Shown: one piece after another, positions 18,918 through 28,255 of the stretch | How the letters are laid out: each line of letters starts with the position of its first letter | Numbering within the stretch: position 1 is the first letter of the stretch | NCBI GenBank assembly: GCA_964551835.1 | Contig: CAZKEM010000054.1 | Location: 1-64,000 of the forward strand | DNA: 64,000 nucleotides | DNA from: JAHDCC01 sp964551835 | Lineage (GTDB): Bacteria > Actinomycetota > Acidimicrobiia > Acidimicrobiales > SZUA-35 | Reading direction: 5' to 3' | Notes under the pieces: model-generated | Seen by the model: the letters and a program-made list of their open reading frames with translations, nothing else | What the model was told of the DNA's origin: nothing | Databases searched by the model: none | Translations under genes and position numbers: made by a program

Positions 18918-19924
18918 CTTACCGTCGACGGATCAGGTTGTTTGACGCCGGAAAATTCTACACCCGCCTCGACCTTTTCGCCGTCTCCGATCACACATAG
19001 ATCGCTGAGCGAAGCCTTTGAACCGATCACGGCGTTCGGAGCGATAATCGAGCCCGAAACGGTGGCTCCGGGTTCAACGACAACACCTGAATGCAGCATC
19101 GAATTGACGATGACGGCACCTTCGCCGATAACACAATCTGCACCGACCACTGAGTTTGTAACCGAGGCTGAGACGTCGACTTCGGCAGAAGCATTTACGG
19201 CGGTTTCCGACGCCCTGACGCCGTTCACAAGATCAAGCCCAATTTGTAGATACGTCTGAGGCGTACCAGCGTCCACCCAATATCCTTCGGCTTCCATTGC
19301 ATAGAGCGCTGAGGACGCCACCATCTCAGGAAACACTTGTCGCTCGATCGAACAGCGCTCACCCTCAGGGATGCGGTCGAGAACCGACGGCTCCAGTACG
19401 TAGGTGCCACCGTTGATCCAGTTACTCGGCGCTGTTCCAGGGTCCGGTTTCTCAATAAACGCTTCAACCCGGTTGTCGCCGTCGATAGGCACCACACCGT
19501 ATCGAGAAGGATCGTCGACTGGGGTGAGATGAATGGTTCCCTCTCCCCCTCTCGCCTTGTGTAGTTCAACTAACTTCCCGACATCGAGATCATTGATAAC
19601 GTCGCCGTTCAGAGCCACAAAAGTGTCCTTGACGTCTAGTTCGCGGGCGGCGAAACCAATAGCACCAGCAGTGTCGAGCGGCTCAGGTTCGACGGCGTAG
19701 CGCACGGGCACCCCGGCAATTTTGTTGTCCGGGTAGGCATCGGTGAACTTATCCGGCTGATAGCCGAGCGACAAAATCACTTCGGTAATCCCCTGCTTAG
19801 CGAGGTGGGCCACGACGAGTTCAATCATGGGCCGGTTGCCGACAGGCAGCATCTGCTTCGGTGTCCCATAGGTAAGGGGACGAAGACGAGTTCCGAACCC
19901 ACCAACAAGAATGACTGCCTGCAT
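18914..19924 (-). CDS. manC: Mannose-1-phosphate guanylyltransferase (NDP-sugar pyrophosphorylase)
   Basis: 336 residues. Forms GDP-mannose from mannose-1-phosphate and GTP. Signature GGFGTRLRPLT (residues 8-18) then PKQMLPVGNRPMIE; metal-binding LNGDVIND; FIEKP; NGGTYVLEP. It ends with a left-handed beta-helix (hexapeptide) tail, VVGADCVIGEGAVIVNSMLHSGV. This matches the actinobacterial ManB/ManC type. GGAGG precedes the ATG. GDP-mannose feeds gmd/rmd and mannosyltransferases nearby. It is separated by about 130 bases from the GT4 genes upstream on the same strand. Nucleotide specificity (GTP rather than UTP or dTTP) is inferred from similarity and context. Confidence 0.9.
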   Translation of the reverse strand: MQAVILVGGFGTRLRPLTYGTPKQMLPVGNRPMIELVVAHLAKQGITEVILSLGYQPDKFTDAYPDNKIAGVPVRYAVEPEPLDTAGAIGFAARELDVKDTFVALNGDVINDLDVGKLVELHKARGGEGTIHLTPVDDPSRYGVVPIDGDNRVEAFIEKPDPGTAPSNWINGGTYVLEPSVLDRIPEGERCSIERQVFPEMVASSALYAMEAEGYWVDAGTPQTYLQIGLDLVNGVRASETAVNASAEVDVSASVTNSVVGADCVIGEGAVIVNSMLHSGVVVEPGATVSGSIIAPNAVIGSKASLSDLCVIGDGEKVEAGVEFSGVKQPDPSTVS

Positions 19925-20051
19925 GAAGAACCTCCGAAGGAAACAAATTAGAGCGGTAGGACGATACGAACAGAGACTAGCCGATCAAGCTGCCATTGTA
20001 AGCCCTGCGGATCGCACGGCAATCAGACCGATACGTAAGTTGTCAACCCGC

Positions 20052-21305
20052 CTACCGGCTTCTGACCAGAGTTTCAAACAGTTGCTCGTAGCGTTCTGCC
20101 TGCACAGCGGGGGTCAGCCAGGTCTCGACAAACGACCGACCCCGGCGTCCCATCGCAACTAGCTCGTCGGGTTGATCCAGCAGTCTGGCCAGCGACGCAC
20201 AAAACGCCTCGGTGTCCTCCGGGGGAACTGCGGTGCCACACCCAGCCTTCTCTACGACACTGGCCACCTCACTGCCCTCATCAATACTCGCCAGGACTGG
20301 ACGACCCGCGGCCAGAATTCCGTATAGTTTCGACGGGGTCGAGGACTTAGCTAACCCGGTCTTCAACAAGACGAGATGTAAATCAGCTGCTCCAAGGACT
20401 TCGCTAACTTCAGACCTTGGGGCAAAATCGGCGACGGTCACATTGTCGAACTCCGCAGCCCACCCGTCTACTTCGGGGCGAGCCGCTCCCTCACCGTTGA
20501 TAACAAAATGAACGTCTTTGACATCAATCCAACGTCTCGCAGCCGCACGAATAAGTTCAAATGGCTGAGACAACCCCACGTTGCCTGAATACATTACGAC
20601 TCGCTTGCCACCAAGGTTGTGTTTCGCTCGATAGGAATTGTTTCGATCAACTATCTCAACCCGGCTCAGGTCAGCGAAGTTGTGAATAATGTGAACCTTG
20701 TCATGGATGTCCTTCTTAGAGTCGCCGCTACCCGTGGCAAGCTTTCTTGATACATTGAGCGCCTGGTCTTGAGACAACACGGTCACCGCGTCGGATCGAC
20801 GGTAGATGGACCGTTCATGCTTCTTTGCAAGGCCAATAACTCTCGGATTGTTTAACGCACCAAGGTCAACAGCCACATCAGGAAAAATATCTTGCGTATT
20901 AAACACCAATGGAATGTTCCAACGTTTACTTAGCAACCATGCGGCATCGCCCAGGAACACCGGTGGGGACATTCCCATAACAACATGAGGCCGCCCGATT
21001 CGAAGCGCTGCCAATGAAACCAGAGTAGTAAATCCTGCAAAACCGGCGGCTCGAGCGGGAATGTTTGTCTTGTCCGTCGGAAATGGCCAGACCCGAACGA
21101 TCTTCCCCCATTCGGTCTTCTCGGTCCGCCAGGGTCTGCCCTTCCAGCCACTCTCAACTGCGTGATCCTTGTACCACGGCAACGCTGTCACGACCGCAAC
21201 TTCATGGCCACGCTCGGCCAACGCCCCAACCAGCTGTGTCATCACTTCCCCAGTGGCGGCGTGGAGGTCAGGGGTGAAGTGGGGGCAAAGTAGAAGGATC
21301 TTCAT
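20052..21305 (-). CDS. GT4 glycosyltransferase, WbuB-like
   Basis: 417 residues, GT-B fold. N-terminal domain begins MKILLLCPHFTPDLHAATGEVM. The GT4 nucleotide-sugar motifs lie in the C-terminal domain: VVMYSGNVGLSQPFELI, DVHFVINGEGAARPEVD, and STPSKLYGILAAGRPVLASIDEGSEVA with the catalytic/binding acid region. Residues such as MSPPVFLGDAAWLLSKRWNIPLVFNTQDIFPD are typical of the WbuB/colanic-acid subgroup. The ATG overlaps the preceding GT4 stop by 4 bases, so it is translationally coupled. Donor and acceptor unknown. Confidence 0.9.
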   Translation of the reverse strand: MKILLLCPHFTPDLHAATGEVMTQLVGALAERGHEVAVVTALPWYKDHAVESGWKGRPWRTEKTEWGKIVRVWPFPTDKTNIPARAAGFAGFTTLVSLAALRIGRPHVVMGMSPPVFLGDAAWLLSKRWNIPLVFNTQDIFPDVAVDLGALNNPRVIGLAKKHERSIYRRSDAVTVLSQDQALNVSRKLATGSGDSKKDIHDKVHIIHNFADLSRVEIVDRNNSYRAKHNLGGKRVVMYSGNVGLSQPFELIRAAARRWIDVKDVHFVINGEGAARPEVDGWAAEFDNVTVADFAPRSEVSEVLGAADLHLVLLKTGLAKSSTPSKLYGILAAGRPVLASIDEGSEVASVVEKAGCGTAVPPEDTEAFCASLARLLDQPDELVAMGRRGRSFVETWLTPAVQAERYEQLFETLVRSR

Positions 21306-22480
21306 ACGTCTTCTTGTTGGTTGCGACGATACGGTCTAAGGGCGTCTCTATATACCTGCAACAACGTCGAACCCGCAGTTGCCCAATCATAACTGGCCGC
21401 CCGTTCAAGGCCGGCTTCGGCGAGCCGCTCGGCCTTCTTTGGATTCGAAACGACCTCTTCGATAACATCTGCCCAGCCGCTAACGTCTCCGACCGGCACC
21501 TTTTCGGCGTGCTCGCCGACAACCTCCGGGAGGGCAGCAGCATCGGCTACGATAACCGGACATCCACGCGCCATCGCTTCCAAAGCCGGGTTTCCGAAAC
21601 CCTCGTAACTAGAAGGGATCACCGTCGCAGCCGCCGTTCTATATAACGAATCTAACTCGGCGGCGGGGATACGGTCCAAGAAATGGATCCGGTCACCCAA
21701 GCCCAGAGTATCGACAAGTCGAGACACCGTTTCGAACTCGGGGCCCCGCCGACCGGTGAATACAACGTTGAGGTCTCCGAGTCGATCTCGAAGATGGTCG
21801 AGCGCACGCACGATATCCACATGACGTTTGTGTTTATACATGATTGCCGGATACAGCAGGAACTGCCCGAACCGTTTTGTCGAAGAACTCGCCGAACTAG
21901 CTTCGGTCGACTCCATGGCCTGGTACCCCTGAGAAACCACGACGGTCTTTTCTGGACTTACTCCTAACAGTTCCACTATCCGGTCAGCGGTAAATTGACT
22001 CGGGCAAATTACCGTTCTTGCAGCAGTGATCGCTTTCGGGATCATCGAACCTAACCAGAGCCGCTTGACGGCCGAGAAATTCTCAGGGTACTCCAGCGGC
22101 TGCAAGTCGTGGACCGTCACGACAGTTGTGGTAGACCGCACCAATGGCACGGTTCCTCCGGCGTGGTGCAGTAGCGAATCACACCGACTTTGCGCGGTCA
22201 ACCAGGAATGTTCCAGGCCGATCCGCAGCCCTTTTTGACCCATCGAGAATCTGTCCATTCCAGGGGCGACGTTGCAATAAAACCGATCTTGCAGGTCTGG
22301 GTAGGCGACCAACAATTCCGGAGTGAGGTACAGGCGAAACGACAACCTCTTCTCGGGGGAGCACCCCTGATTAATGTCATCAGCTGAACGCAAAAGCCGG
22401 ACGGTGTACTCTTCCGAGCCGCCCACGACTCCCGGGTTCAACCATAGGAGATTTACGCCAACGGTCTTCGGATTCGCCAT
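21302..22480 (-). CDS. GT4 glycosyltransferase (mannosyltransferase-like)
   Basis: 392 residues, GT-B. N-terminal VNLLWLNPGVVGGSEEYTVRLL carries the GGxE acceptor loop. The donor site is FLLYPAIMYKHKRHVDIVRAL, VVFTGRRGPE, and IPSSYEGFGNPALEAMARGCPVIV with the E-x7-E (EGFGNPALE) motif. These features resemble mannosyl- or rhamnosyltransferases of surface polysaccharides. It lies 5 bases after the upstream GT4 gene and overlaps the downstream one, so the three GT4 genes are one operon. Sugar specificity cannot be read from the sequence. Confidence 0.9.
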   Translation of the reverse strand: MANPKTVGVNLLWLNPGVVGGSEEYTVRLLRSADDINQGCSPEKRLSFRLYLTPELLVAYPDLQDRFYCNVAPGMDRFSMGQKGLRIGLEHSWLTAQSRCDSLLHHAGGTVPLVRSTTTVVTVHDLQPLEYPENFSAVKRLWLGSMIPKAITAARTVICPSQFTADRIVELLGVSPEKTVVVSQGYQAMESTEASSASSSTKRFGQFLLYPAIMYKHKRHVDIVRALDHLRDRLGDLNVVFTGRRGPEFETVSRLVDTLGLGDRIHFLDRIPAAELDSLYRTAAATVIPSSYEGFGNPALEAMARGCPVIVADAAALPEVVGEHAEKVPVGDVSGWADVIEEVVSNPKKAERLAEAGLERAASYDWATAGSTLLQVYRDALRPYRRNQQEDV

Positions 22481-22485
22481 TTAGG

Positions 22486-23577
22486 TTAGACCTCGTGAAA
22501 CACTTCCGAGTAACTCTCGGCTGAAGCTGACCATGATAGCTTTTGTGCCCTCTCGAGACCCGCCTCAACCAAAGTTGATTGAAGTATTGGATCGTGTGCC
22601 AGTTCTTTGATCGCTTGGGACAGGGCGGCCGTGTCGGTTGGGTCGATCAAGATAGCGGCTCCGCCGGCGACCTCCTCAGTGGCTGTTGCATCGGAGGTGA
22701 TTACGGGCGTTTCGTGAGCCATAGCTTCTAGCACTGGCAAGCCGAAACCTTCAAGTAACGATGGGAACGCGAATATAGTGGCAGCTCGATACAGGCTGCT
22801 CAACGTTTGCTCATCAACCCAACCCAATCGATGGACTCGGCCTTCAATCGGTGCAAAAACCTCTTCGACAGTCAGTTCCCACCCTTTGGGACCAACAGCC
22901 ACCAAATGGAGATCTTCGTCTTGCTGCTTCATAGCGGCAACTAACGCCGGCAAATTTTTCCGAGGCTCTAACGTGCCGACCCAAAGAACGAACCGTTCGG
23001 GCAGTTCCAAGCTTTTTCGAACCTGATCTGCTTCTTCGTCAGATGGACACAGGGGCTCTGAAACACCCCACGGAATTACTCGGAGCCGTTTCGCTGCTAC
23101 ACCATGGCGCGCACAATCATCGGCCACGACGTTCGATGGGCAGACTATAATTCCCGCTTTCTCTTTAACCCCTGCCCAAGCTCTCGGAAAGAAAGATTTC
23201 CCACGTCGGCTCAGATGTTCTGGCCGATCAAGGAATCCGAGATCATGGACAGTCGCTACTATAGGTGCATGCGTGGGAGGAGCGATCATGCTCGCCGCCC
23301 AGACAACATCGACGCTTCCGGTGTCTCGCTCGATTGAAGGCACCCCGAACCGTAGCCAGGCCTCGTAGAGAACCCGTCTGTGGGCCTCGACATAGTGGGT
23401 CCTCAAACCCGGGATTGCGATCTCTCGTTGTTGGCGTCCATGCCAAGCTGCCACGCCGTGAAGTTCAAGTTCTGGGTCGTCCAATAGACGTCCTAAGATC
23501 TCTCGGGTGACGCGCGCTGTTCCACCGGGCACGGTGTGCCACAACTGTTCGACGATGGTAGCTACTCGAAGGGTCAC
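22486..23577 (-). CDS. GT4 glycosyltransferase
   Basis: 363 residues, GT-B. N-terminal region has VEQLWHTVPGGTARVTREI. C-terminal donor site: FVLWVGTLEPRKNLPALVAAM, LHLVAVGPKGWE, and FPSLLEGFGLPVLEAMAHETPVITSD with E-x7-E. The start is GTG at 23577. It lies 65 bases after the UDP-xylose synthase stop and starts the three-gene GT4 set. Being next to UXS, it might use UDP-xylose or UDP-glucuronate, which is inference from position only. Confidence 0.9.
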   Translation of the reverse strand: MTLRVATIVEQLWHTVPGGTARVTREILGRLLDDPELELHGVAAWHGRQQREIAIPGLRTHYVEAHRRVLYEAWLRFGVPSIERDTGSVDVVWAASMIAPPTHAPIVATVHDLGFLDRPEHLSRRGKSFFPRAWAGVKEKAGIIVCPSNVVADDCARHGVAAKRLRVIPWGVSEPLCPSDEEADQVRKSLELPERFVLWVGTLEPRKNLPALVAAMKQQDEDLHLVAVGPKGWELTVEEVFAPIEGRVHRLGWVDEQTLSSLYRAATIFAFPSLLEGFGLPVLEAMAHETPVITSDATATEEVAGGAAILIDPTDTAALSQAIKELAHDPILQSTLVEAGLERAQKLSWSASAESYSEVFHEV

Positions 23578-23642
23578 ACCTGAATTCTTACATCAAATTT
23601 TGTAGGAACGTGTGACTTTGGCAAAGATATAACAGCAAACGC

Positions 23643-24596
23643 TCAGTTCGAGAGACTATCGAAATAAGAAATTGTCTTGGCGAGGCCTTCTTCTAAGCCG
23701 ATCTGTGGTTTCCACCCCAACTGCTCTCTGGCCAACGTTAAGTCCGGGCGTCGCCGTACTGGGTCATCGATCGGGAGCGGTTCGTAGACGACCTGACTTG
23801 AACTGTTCGTCAATTTGACTACCAGCAACGCCAGCTCTTTTATAGTCGATTCGACCTCGCCGCCGATGTTTATTGGACCGATGTAGTCTCCATCGAGTAG
23901 GGCCAGCTGACCGAGAACCTGATCATCGACGAAACAGAAGCTACGCGTTTGTGATCCGTCCCCATAGACGGTGATCGGCCTGCCAGCTAGAGCCTGGGTA
24001 ACGAAGTTTGACACTACCCGGCCATCATCGGGGCGCATTCGAGGCCCGTACGTATTGAAAACTCTTGATATACGAACATCGATGCCATGGGTCCGGTGAT
24101 AGGCCATCGTCGTAGCTTCACCGAATCGCTTGGCTTCGTCATAGACACCTCGAGGGCCGACCGGGTTTACGTTGCCCCAATACGATTCTGGTTGGGGGTG
24201 AACCAATGGATCTCCGTAGACCTCGCTGGTCGATGTCATCAGGAAAACCGCGTCTTTAGCTTTGGACAAGCCCAAACAGTTTTGGGTTCCCCGGCTGCCC
24301 GCCTTAAGGATCTGGATCGGCACCCGAAGGAAGTCTCGGGGCGACGCTGGCGAGGCAAGATGCATTACCACGTCCACGTCACCGTCAATCGAAAAGTGGT
24401 TAGAGACATCTAGATCAAGAAAGGTAAACTCCGATTTGCCGAGTAGATGCTCGATGTTCTCATAGCGCCCGGTGATGAAATTGTCGACGCAAACCACTTC
24501 GTTGCCGCTGTCGACCAGAGACTCACACAAGTGCGAACCTAAAAACCCGGCTCCTCCGGCAATAACAAATCTTCGGGAGGGGCGGGCATCGTTCAC
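23643..24596 (-). CDS. uxs: UDP-glucuronate decarboxylase (UDP-xylose synthase)
   Basis: 317-residue extended SDR. Oxidative decarboxylation of UDP-glucuronate to UDP-xylose (via the 4-keto-pentose). NAD-binding GGAGFLGSHL is near residues 15-24. The signature HLASPASPRDF, the active site TSTSEVYGDP and YDEAK (Y-x3-K), and NTYGPRM with DDGRVVSNF are characteristic of UXS. The start is GTG, and overlaps the ugd stop by 4 bases. The preceding ugd makes its substrate, so the pair gives UDP-glucose to UDP-xylose. Release of the 4-keto intermediate (ArnA-type) is less likely given the UXS signature. Confidence 0.93.
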   Translation of the reverse strand: MNDARPSRRFVIAGGAGFLGSHLCESLVDSGNEVVCVDNFITGRYENIEHLLGKSEFTFLDLDVSNHFSIDGDVDVVMHLASPASPRDFLRVPIQILKAGSRGTQNCLGLSKAKDAVFLMTSTSEVYGDPLVHPQPESYWGNVNPVGPRGVYDEAKRFGEATTMAYHRTHGIDVRISRVFNTYGPRMRPDDGRVVSNFVTQALAGRPITVYGDGSQTRSFCFVDDQVLGQLALLDGDYIGPINIGGEVESTIKELALLVVKLTNSSSQVVYEPLPIDDPVRRRPDLTLAREQLGWKPQIGLEEGLAKTISYFDSLSN

Positions 24597-25873
24597 AAAC
24601 CTACTCCTTTGTAGTCAAAGCCCCGCCGTTTGACCATGACCGGGTCGAGGTGATTTCGGCCGTCAACAATTTTGTTGCTACTCATAATTTCGGACACCTT
24701 GTCAAAGTCCAGCCATTTAAACTGGTCCCATTCGGTCAACACAACAAGAACCGATGCGTCTTGTGCTGCAACATAGGGGTCCGGGCAAACCCGAATCCTC
24801 GAGCCCAGGTCTCCTAACTTGTCGCTGTCCAACACGGTCGGATCGTAGGCGTGTACCGATATGCCAGCCTCCACGACCTGTTCGATCACCTTTATCGCTG
24901 GGGAATTCCTCAAATCGTCGGTGCCAGCTTTGAAGGTGAGACCGAGAACCGCAACATGTTCATTCGAGCTGCCAGCGGCGTCGATGACCTTTTGAGACGT
25001 TCGTTGATACTGCTCTTCATTAGCCAGAATAACCTCTTTGAGGAACTTGAAATCATAGCCTGCAGCTTCGGCAATTAGCGTCAGAGCTTCGGTGTCTTTA
25101 GGGAAACAGCTACCTCCCCAACCGGGGCCCGGTGATAGATACTCCCGGCCGATGCGAGCATCGTAGCCCATGCCTGCAACTACATCACCGACGTCGGCGC
25201 CGACCGCTTCACACAGGTTAGCAATCGAATTGATAAACGATAGTTTCGAAGCTAAGAACGCATTGGACGCGTACTTTATCGTTTCGGCTGAAACCGGATC
25301 CGTGATCATGACTGGAGCGTTAAGGCGACTGTAGAGCGCCGCTACCCTCGATGCTGCGTGCTCATCGAGGGCGCCCACGACAACCCTGTCTGGGTTTAAG
25401 AAGTCATGTACCGCCGAACCTTCTCGAAGAAATTCGGGGTTCGAGACGACCGCTATGTCGGGCCGCCTTAGCACATCGGAAACTACCGAGGCCGAACCGA
25501 CAGGAACAGTTGACTTGTTTACCACTACGCAGTCCGGCTTCAACACCGGGCCGATGACGTCCAAGGCAGCTTCAAGATAGGAGGTGTCGGCTGAGCCATC
25601 TGAGCGAGAAGGGGTCGGCACGCACAAATAGTGAAATTCGGCGTCTCTGGATGCTTCAGCTGCATCGGTTACGAACGATAACTGCCCCGACCGGAGTCCT
25701 TCGTTCACCACCCGATCCAAACCTTGTTCAACTATCGGGATTTCACCCCGCTGGAGGCGTTCGATCTTGCCCTTGTCGATGTCGGCGCAAACTACCTTGT
25801 GACCTAGATACGCCAGACACGCGCCAGTTGTCAGACCTACATAGCCTGTTCCAATTACTGCTATTCTTGCCAT
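24593..25873 (-). CDS. ugd: UDP-glucose 6-dehydrogenase
   Basis: 426 residues. Oxidises UDP-glucose to UDP-glucuronate with two NAD+. Rossmann motif GTGYVGLTTGACLAYLG is at residues 8-24. VVVNKSTVPVGSA, NPEFLREGSAVHDFLNPDRVV, and the catalytic cysteine in GPGWGGSCFPKDTEAL are present, as is the C-terminal UDP-binding FKAGTDDLRNSPA. ATG preceded by AGAGGTGA. The gene comes 38 bases after the LCP gene and is coupled to uxs by overlap. Confidence 0.97.
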   Translation of the reverse strand: MARIAVIGTGYVGLTTGACLAYLGHKVVCADIDKGKIERLQRGEIPIVEQGLDRVVNEGLRSGQLSFVTDAAEASRDAEFHYLCVPTPSRSDGSADTSYLEAALDVIGPVLKPDCVVVNKSTVPVGSASVVSDVLRRPDIAVVSNPEFLREGSAVHDFLNPDRVVVGALDEHAASRVAALYSRLNAPVMITDPVSAETIKYASNAFLASKLSFINSIANLCEAVGADVGDVVAGMGYDARIGREYLSPGPGWGGSCFPKDTEALTLIAEAAGYDFKFLKEVILANEEQYQRTSQKVIDAAGSSNEHVAVLGLTFKAGTDDLRNSPAIKVIEQVVEAGISVHAYDPTVLDSDKLGDLGSRIRVCPDPYVAAQDASVLVVLTEWDQFKWLDFDKVSEIMSSNKIVDGRNHLDPVMVKRRGFDYKGVGL

Positions 25874-25911
25874 TGCTCACCTCTTAGATGGGTCTCTCTT
25901 CGTAGACGGCC

Positions 25912-27450
25912 TCATCCGCACGATCCGCCAACCTTTTGGGTGTCTACCTGTGATGATTCTTCGGATTTCGACGAACCCACAGTTGTTCCGGTTTCTTGTT
26001 CCGCATCGTCATCTCCAAACGCCAACTCAGCTCTAGGAGAGTGCGTTGTTGAGACCACCAGCCGAGTGTGTCGCGCTGCCAACGCTGGGTCTTCAACAAC
26101 CAGTACCTCTCCGGACAGGTCGCCCGTGGCCGCGACGACGATCTCGGCGGCTTTGCGATCGGAGGTCGCGTGATAAACGGTGACCTGAACGGGTCCGGAA
26201 GCTTCGGAGTTGGGTGAAGGACTACTCGAGAGATCTTCCGAAGACTTCGGAGTGACGCCAAAATCTGCATCTTTGAGCGTGCTGTGCAACTCCAAAGCCA
26301 CTGGGGCCGCTCGTTCATCATCGGCTACGAGTTTCAAACCAATCGTCTCCGGCGCCTCAAACTGGTAGCCGACAAAAAGTCTGAGTACTGGCTCAAGCTG
26401 ACTCTCGATCGGTATTAGAACTTGGCCGCCGGACACGGTCGCTTCGGTGACTGGCAGGCTGTACATGTTGAGCTCGCCCGGCTCAAATCTGGCAAACGTA
26501 CGGCCGAGGTCGATCAGCATCTGAGGGGTCAAATCTTGGTCGATGGTTACGTTCTCCAGCCCGGCGTCGATCAGGTCCCTCAGCACAATCGGATTTCGTG
26601 CACCCATTTCGATCGAGCGGCTCATCAATTGCGCCAAGAAATCCTGTTGACGTTTAATTCGGCCGAGGTCCGAACTCGGGTCGGTGATCCACGAACCGTC
26701 TTCGTCCTTAGTTTGGTAGTAACGAGAACGTACATAAGCTAGAGCCTGGTCGGGCTCTAGGCTGACACACCCTGGTCGTTGCACTTCAAACCCGGTTTGG
26801 CTGCGCGACGTAATCGGGTTCCAATCTCGGGCTGGGGTGTCGAAGTATACGTCAACCGAACCGACGGCGTCAACGACGCCTTTGAATCCGGCGAAGTCAA
26901 TATTGACATAGTGATGAATTGGGACCGCAAAGTTCTCCTCGATTGTTCGTATCAGCCGAGCAGGGCCGCCGCTAGCGAACGTGTTGTTGATTCGACCTGA
27001 AGCGGAGGAGCCACCAATTGGCAACCATAGGTCCCGAGGCAGCGAGAGCAAGGCGACCTCGCCGCTTCGCTCGTCGAGGTGCGCAATTATGATGACGTCG
27101 CCAAGTTGTTGACCGTTGCGGTTGTTGCGCACCGGGTCGTCTTCGTCCAAATTTGCCGCCGAATCGGACCCCACCAGCAGAATGTTGAGCACTCGTGTTC
27201 CGGGCTCACCGATAGGTTTCGAGAGCTGGTCGTCCAAAGCGATTCGATTGATAGACGACGCCCTAATATGGCCATAACTCAAACTGACCGCGACAAGCAG
27301 GGACGCCAAAAAGGCGACAATATTGAGGGTAAGGATCAAGCGTTGCCCGGTCGTTCTGCGACCAATCTGAAGTTCTGCACATCGCTGCTCGAGCATGTTG
27401 AAGGGTCTAACAAGCTCGTCGTTGAACTCCGGTGATGACCCCTCAGCCAT
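25912..27450 (-). CDS. LytR-CpsA-Psr (LCP) family cell-wall glycopolymer ligase
   Basis: About 512 residues. A cytoplasmic N-terminus leads to one TM (around LILTLNIVAFLASLLVAVSL) and an outside LCP domain: NILLVGSDSAA, DVIIIAHLDERSGEVALLSLPRDLWLPI with the conserved Arg, VDAVGSVDVYFD, and DLGRIKRQQDFLAQL. The C-terminal part contains an LytR_C-like beta domain (VQVTVYHATSDRKAAEIV). LCP enzymes transfer lipid-linked polymers to peptidoglycan, which fits the sugar genes downstream. I prefer the ATG giving MAEGSSPEFN, which overlaps the thiamine pyrophosphokinase stop by 8 bases and has AAGGA about 10 bases upstream; a TTG ten codons earlier is possible. Confidence 0.92.
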   Translation of the reverse strand: MAEGSSPEFNDELVRPFNMLEQRCAELQIGRRTTGQRLILTLNIVAFLASLLVAVSLSYGHIRASSINRIALDDQLSKPIGEPGTRVLNILLVGSDSAANLDEDDPVRNNRNGQQLGDVIIIAHLDERSGEVALLSLPRDLWLPIGGSSASGRINNTFASGGPARLIRTIEENFAVPIHHYVNIDFAGFKGVVDAVGSVDVYFDTPARDWNPITSRSQTGFEVQRPGCVSLEPDQALAYVRSRYYQTKDEDGSWITDPSSDLGRIKRQQDFLAQLMSRSIEMGARNPIVLRDLIDAGLENVTIDQDLTPQMLIDLGRTFARFEPGELNMYSLPVTEATVSGGQVLIPIESQLEPVLRLFVGYQFEAPETIGLKLVADDERAAPVALELHSTLKDADFGVTPKSSEDLSSSPSPNSEASGPVQVTVYHATSDRKAAEIVVAATGDLSGEVLVVEDPALAARHTRLVVSTTHSPRAELAFGDDDAEQETGTTVGSSKSEESSQVDTQKVGGSCG

Positions 27451-28117
27451 CGGCGGTCCGTCCTTCGGCTGGTTTCCCAAGATGGTTCGGCTGGATCACC
27501 ATCAACACACCCTCGTCGACCTCGACCGACGCGGATTTTTCAGTCAATTCATTGCTAACTCCAAGGCTTGAACCAGCCCGCAGTCGTGCACGGTCGAGAA
27601 CGTACCGCAACCCTGTGGTGGTGACGCCGGCGGCGTCTCCGTTCAGAGCGAAGAGAGACAACACTTCGCCGGGAGTACCCACAAGCGTCTTCGAATCGTG
27701 GATAATCGAGACTTTCGCAGACCCAACAAGCGCAACGATTTCCACCCCAGAAAACTCTGGGTTGCCAAGGAGGTTCAGATTGGCGAATAGATGGTCGAGG
27801 CGACCACCTCCGATGCCGATCACGACAACGGTTTCGCAGGACTGCTCACAGGCTAGCTCGAGAGCCAGCGCCAAGTCGGTTTTGTCTTTATCGAATGGGA
27901 ATCGATAGACCTCGGTATCGGAGGCCTCGACTTCGGCGAGAACCTCTGGAGAGACAGAGTCGAAGTCTCCGACGCAGGCGTCGATATGCCAGCCGTTCGC
28001 CAAAGCGTGCTCAATACCCTTATCCGCGCAAATTACGGCCGCCACCCTCGGCAGAGAAGCGACTACCTCGGGTTCTGGTGGGTTTCCCCCGGCTACAACA
28101 AGAACTACATTTGCCAT
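27443..28117 (-). CDS. thiN: Thiamine pyrophosphokinase
   Basis: 224 residues. Transfers pyrophosphate from ATP to thiamine, giving thiamine diphosphate. Conserved blocks: VVLVVAGGNPP, AAVICADKGIEHALANGWHIDACVGDFDSV, FPFDKDKTDLALALELA, and VVVIGIGGGRLDHLFANLNLL. The C-terminal substrate domain includes GEVLSLFALNGDAAGVTTTGLRY. It appears to be the first gene of the minus-strand run (thiN, LCP, ugd, uxs, three GT4). The link to glycan assembly looks positional rather than biochemical. No TPP riboswitch-like sequence seen upstream. Confidence 0.93.
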   Translation of the reverse strand: MANVVLVVAGGNPPEPEVVASLPRVAAVICADKGIEHALANGWHIDACVGDFDSVSPEVLAEVEASDTEVYRFPFDKDKTDLALALELACEQSCETVVVIGIGGGRLDHLFANLNLLGNPEFSGVEIVALVGSAKVSIIHDSKTLVGTPGEVLSLFALNGDAAGVTTTGLRYVLDRARLRAGSSLGVSNELTEKSASVEVDEGVLMVIQPNHLGKPAEGRTADG

Positions 28118-28255
28118 TCGTGATAGATCCTATGTCAAACAAGACGATAGAATCAGCTCATTCGGAAACTATCTCGGCCACCGATAGTGCGATCAGGTAA
28201 AGGTGGGCTGTGCGAGCTCGCATTTAGCTATCAATCTCCTCGTAGACTAGGACAA

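Noticed and set aside
27443..28117. TPP riboswitch before thiN
   Set aside because: No thi-box-like conserved sequence or suitable stems in the 140 bases upstream.
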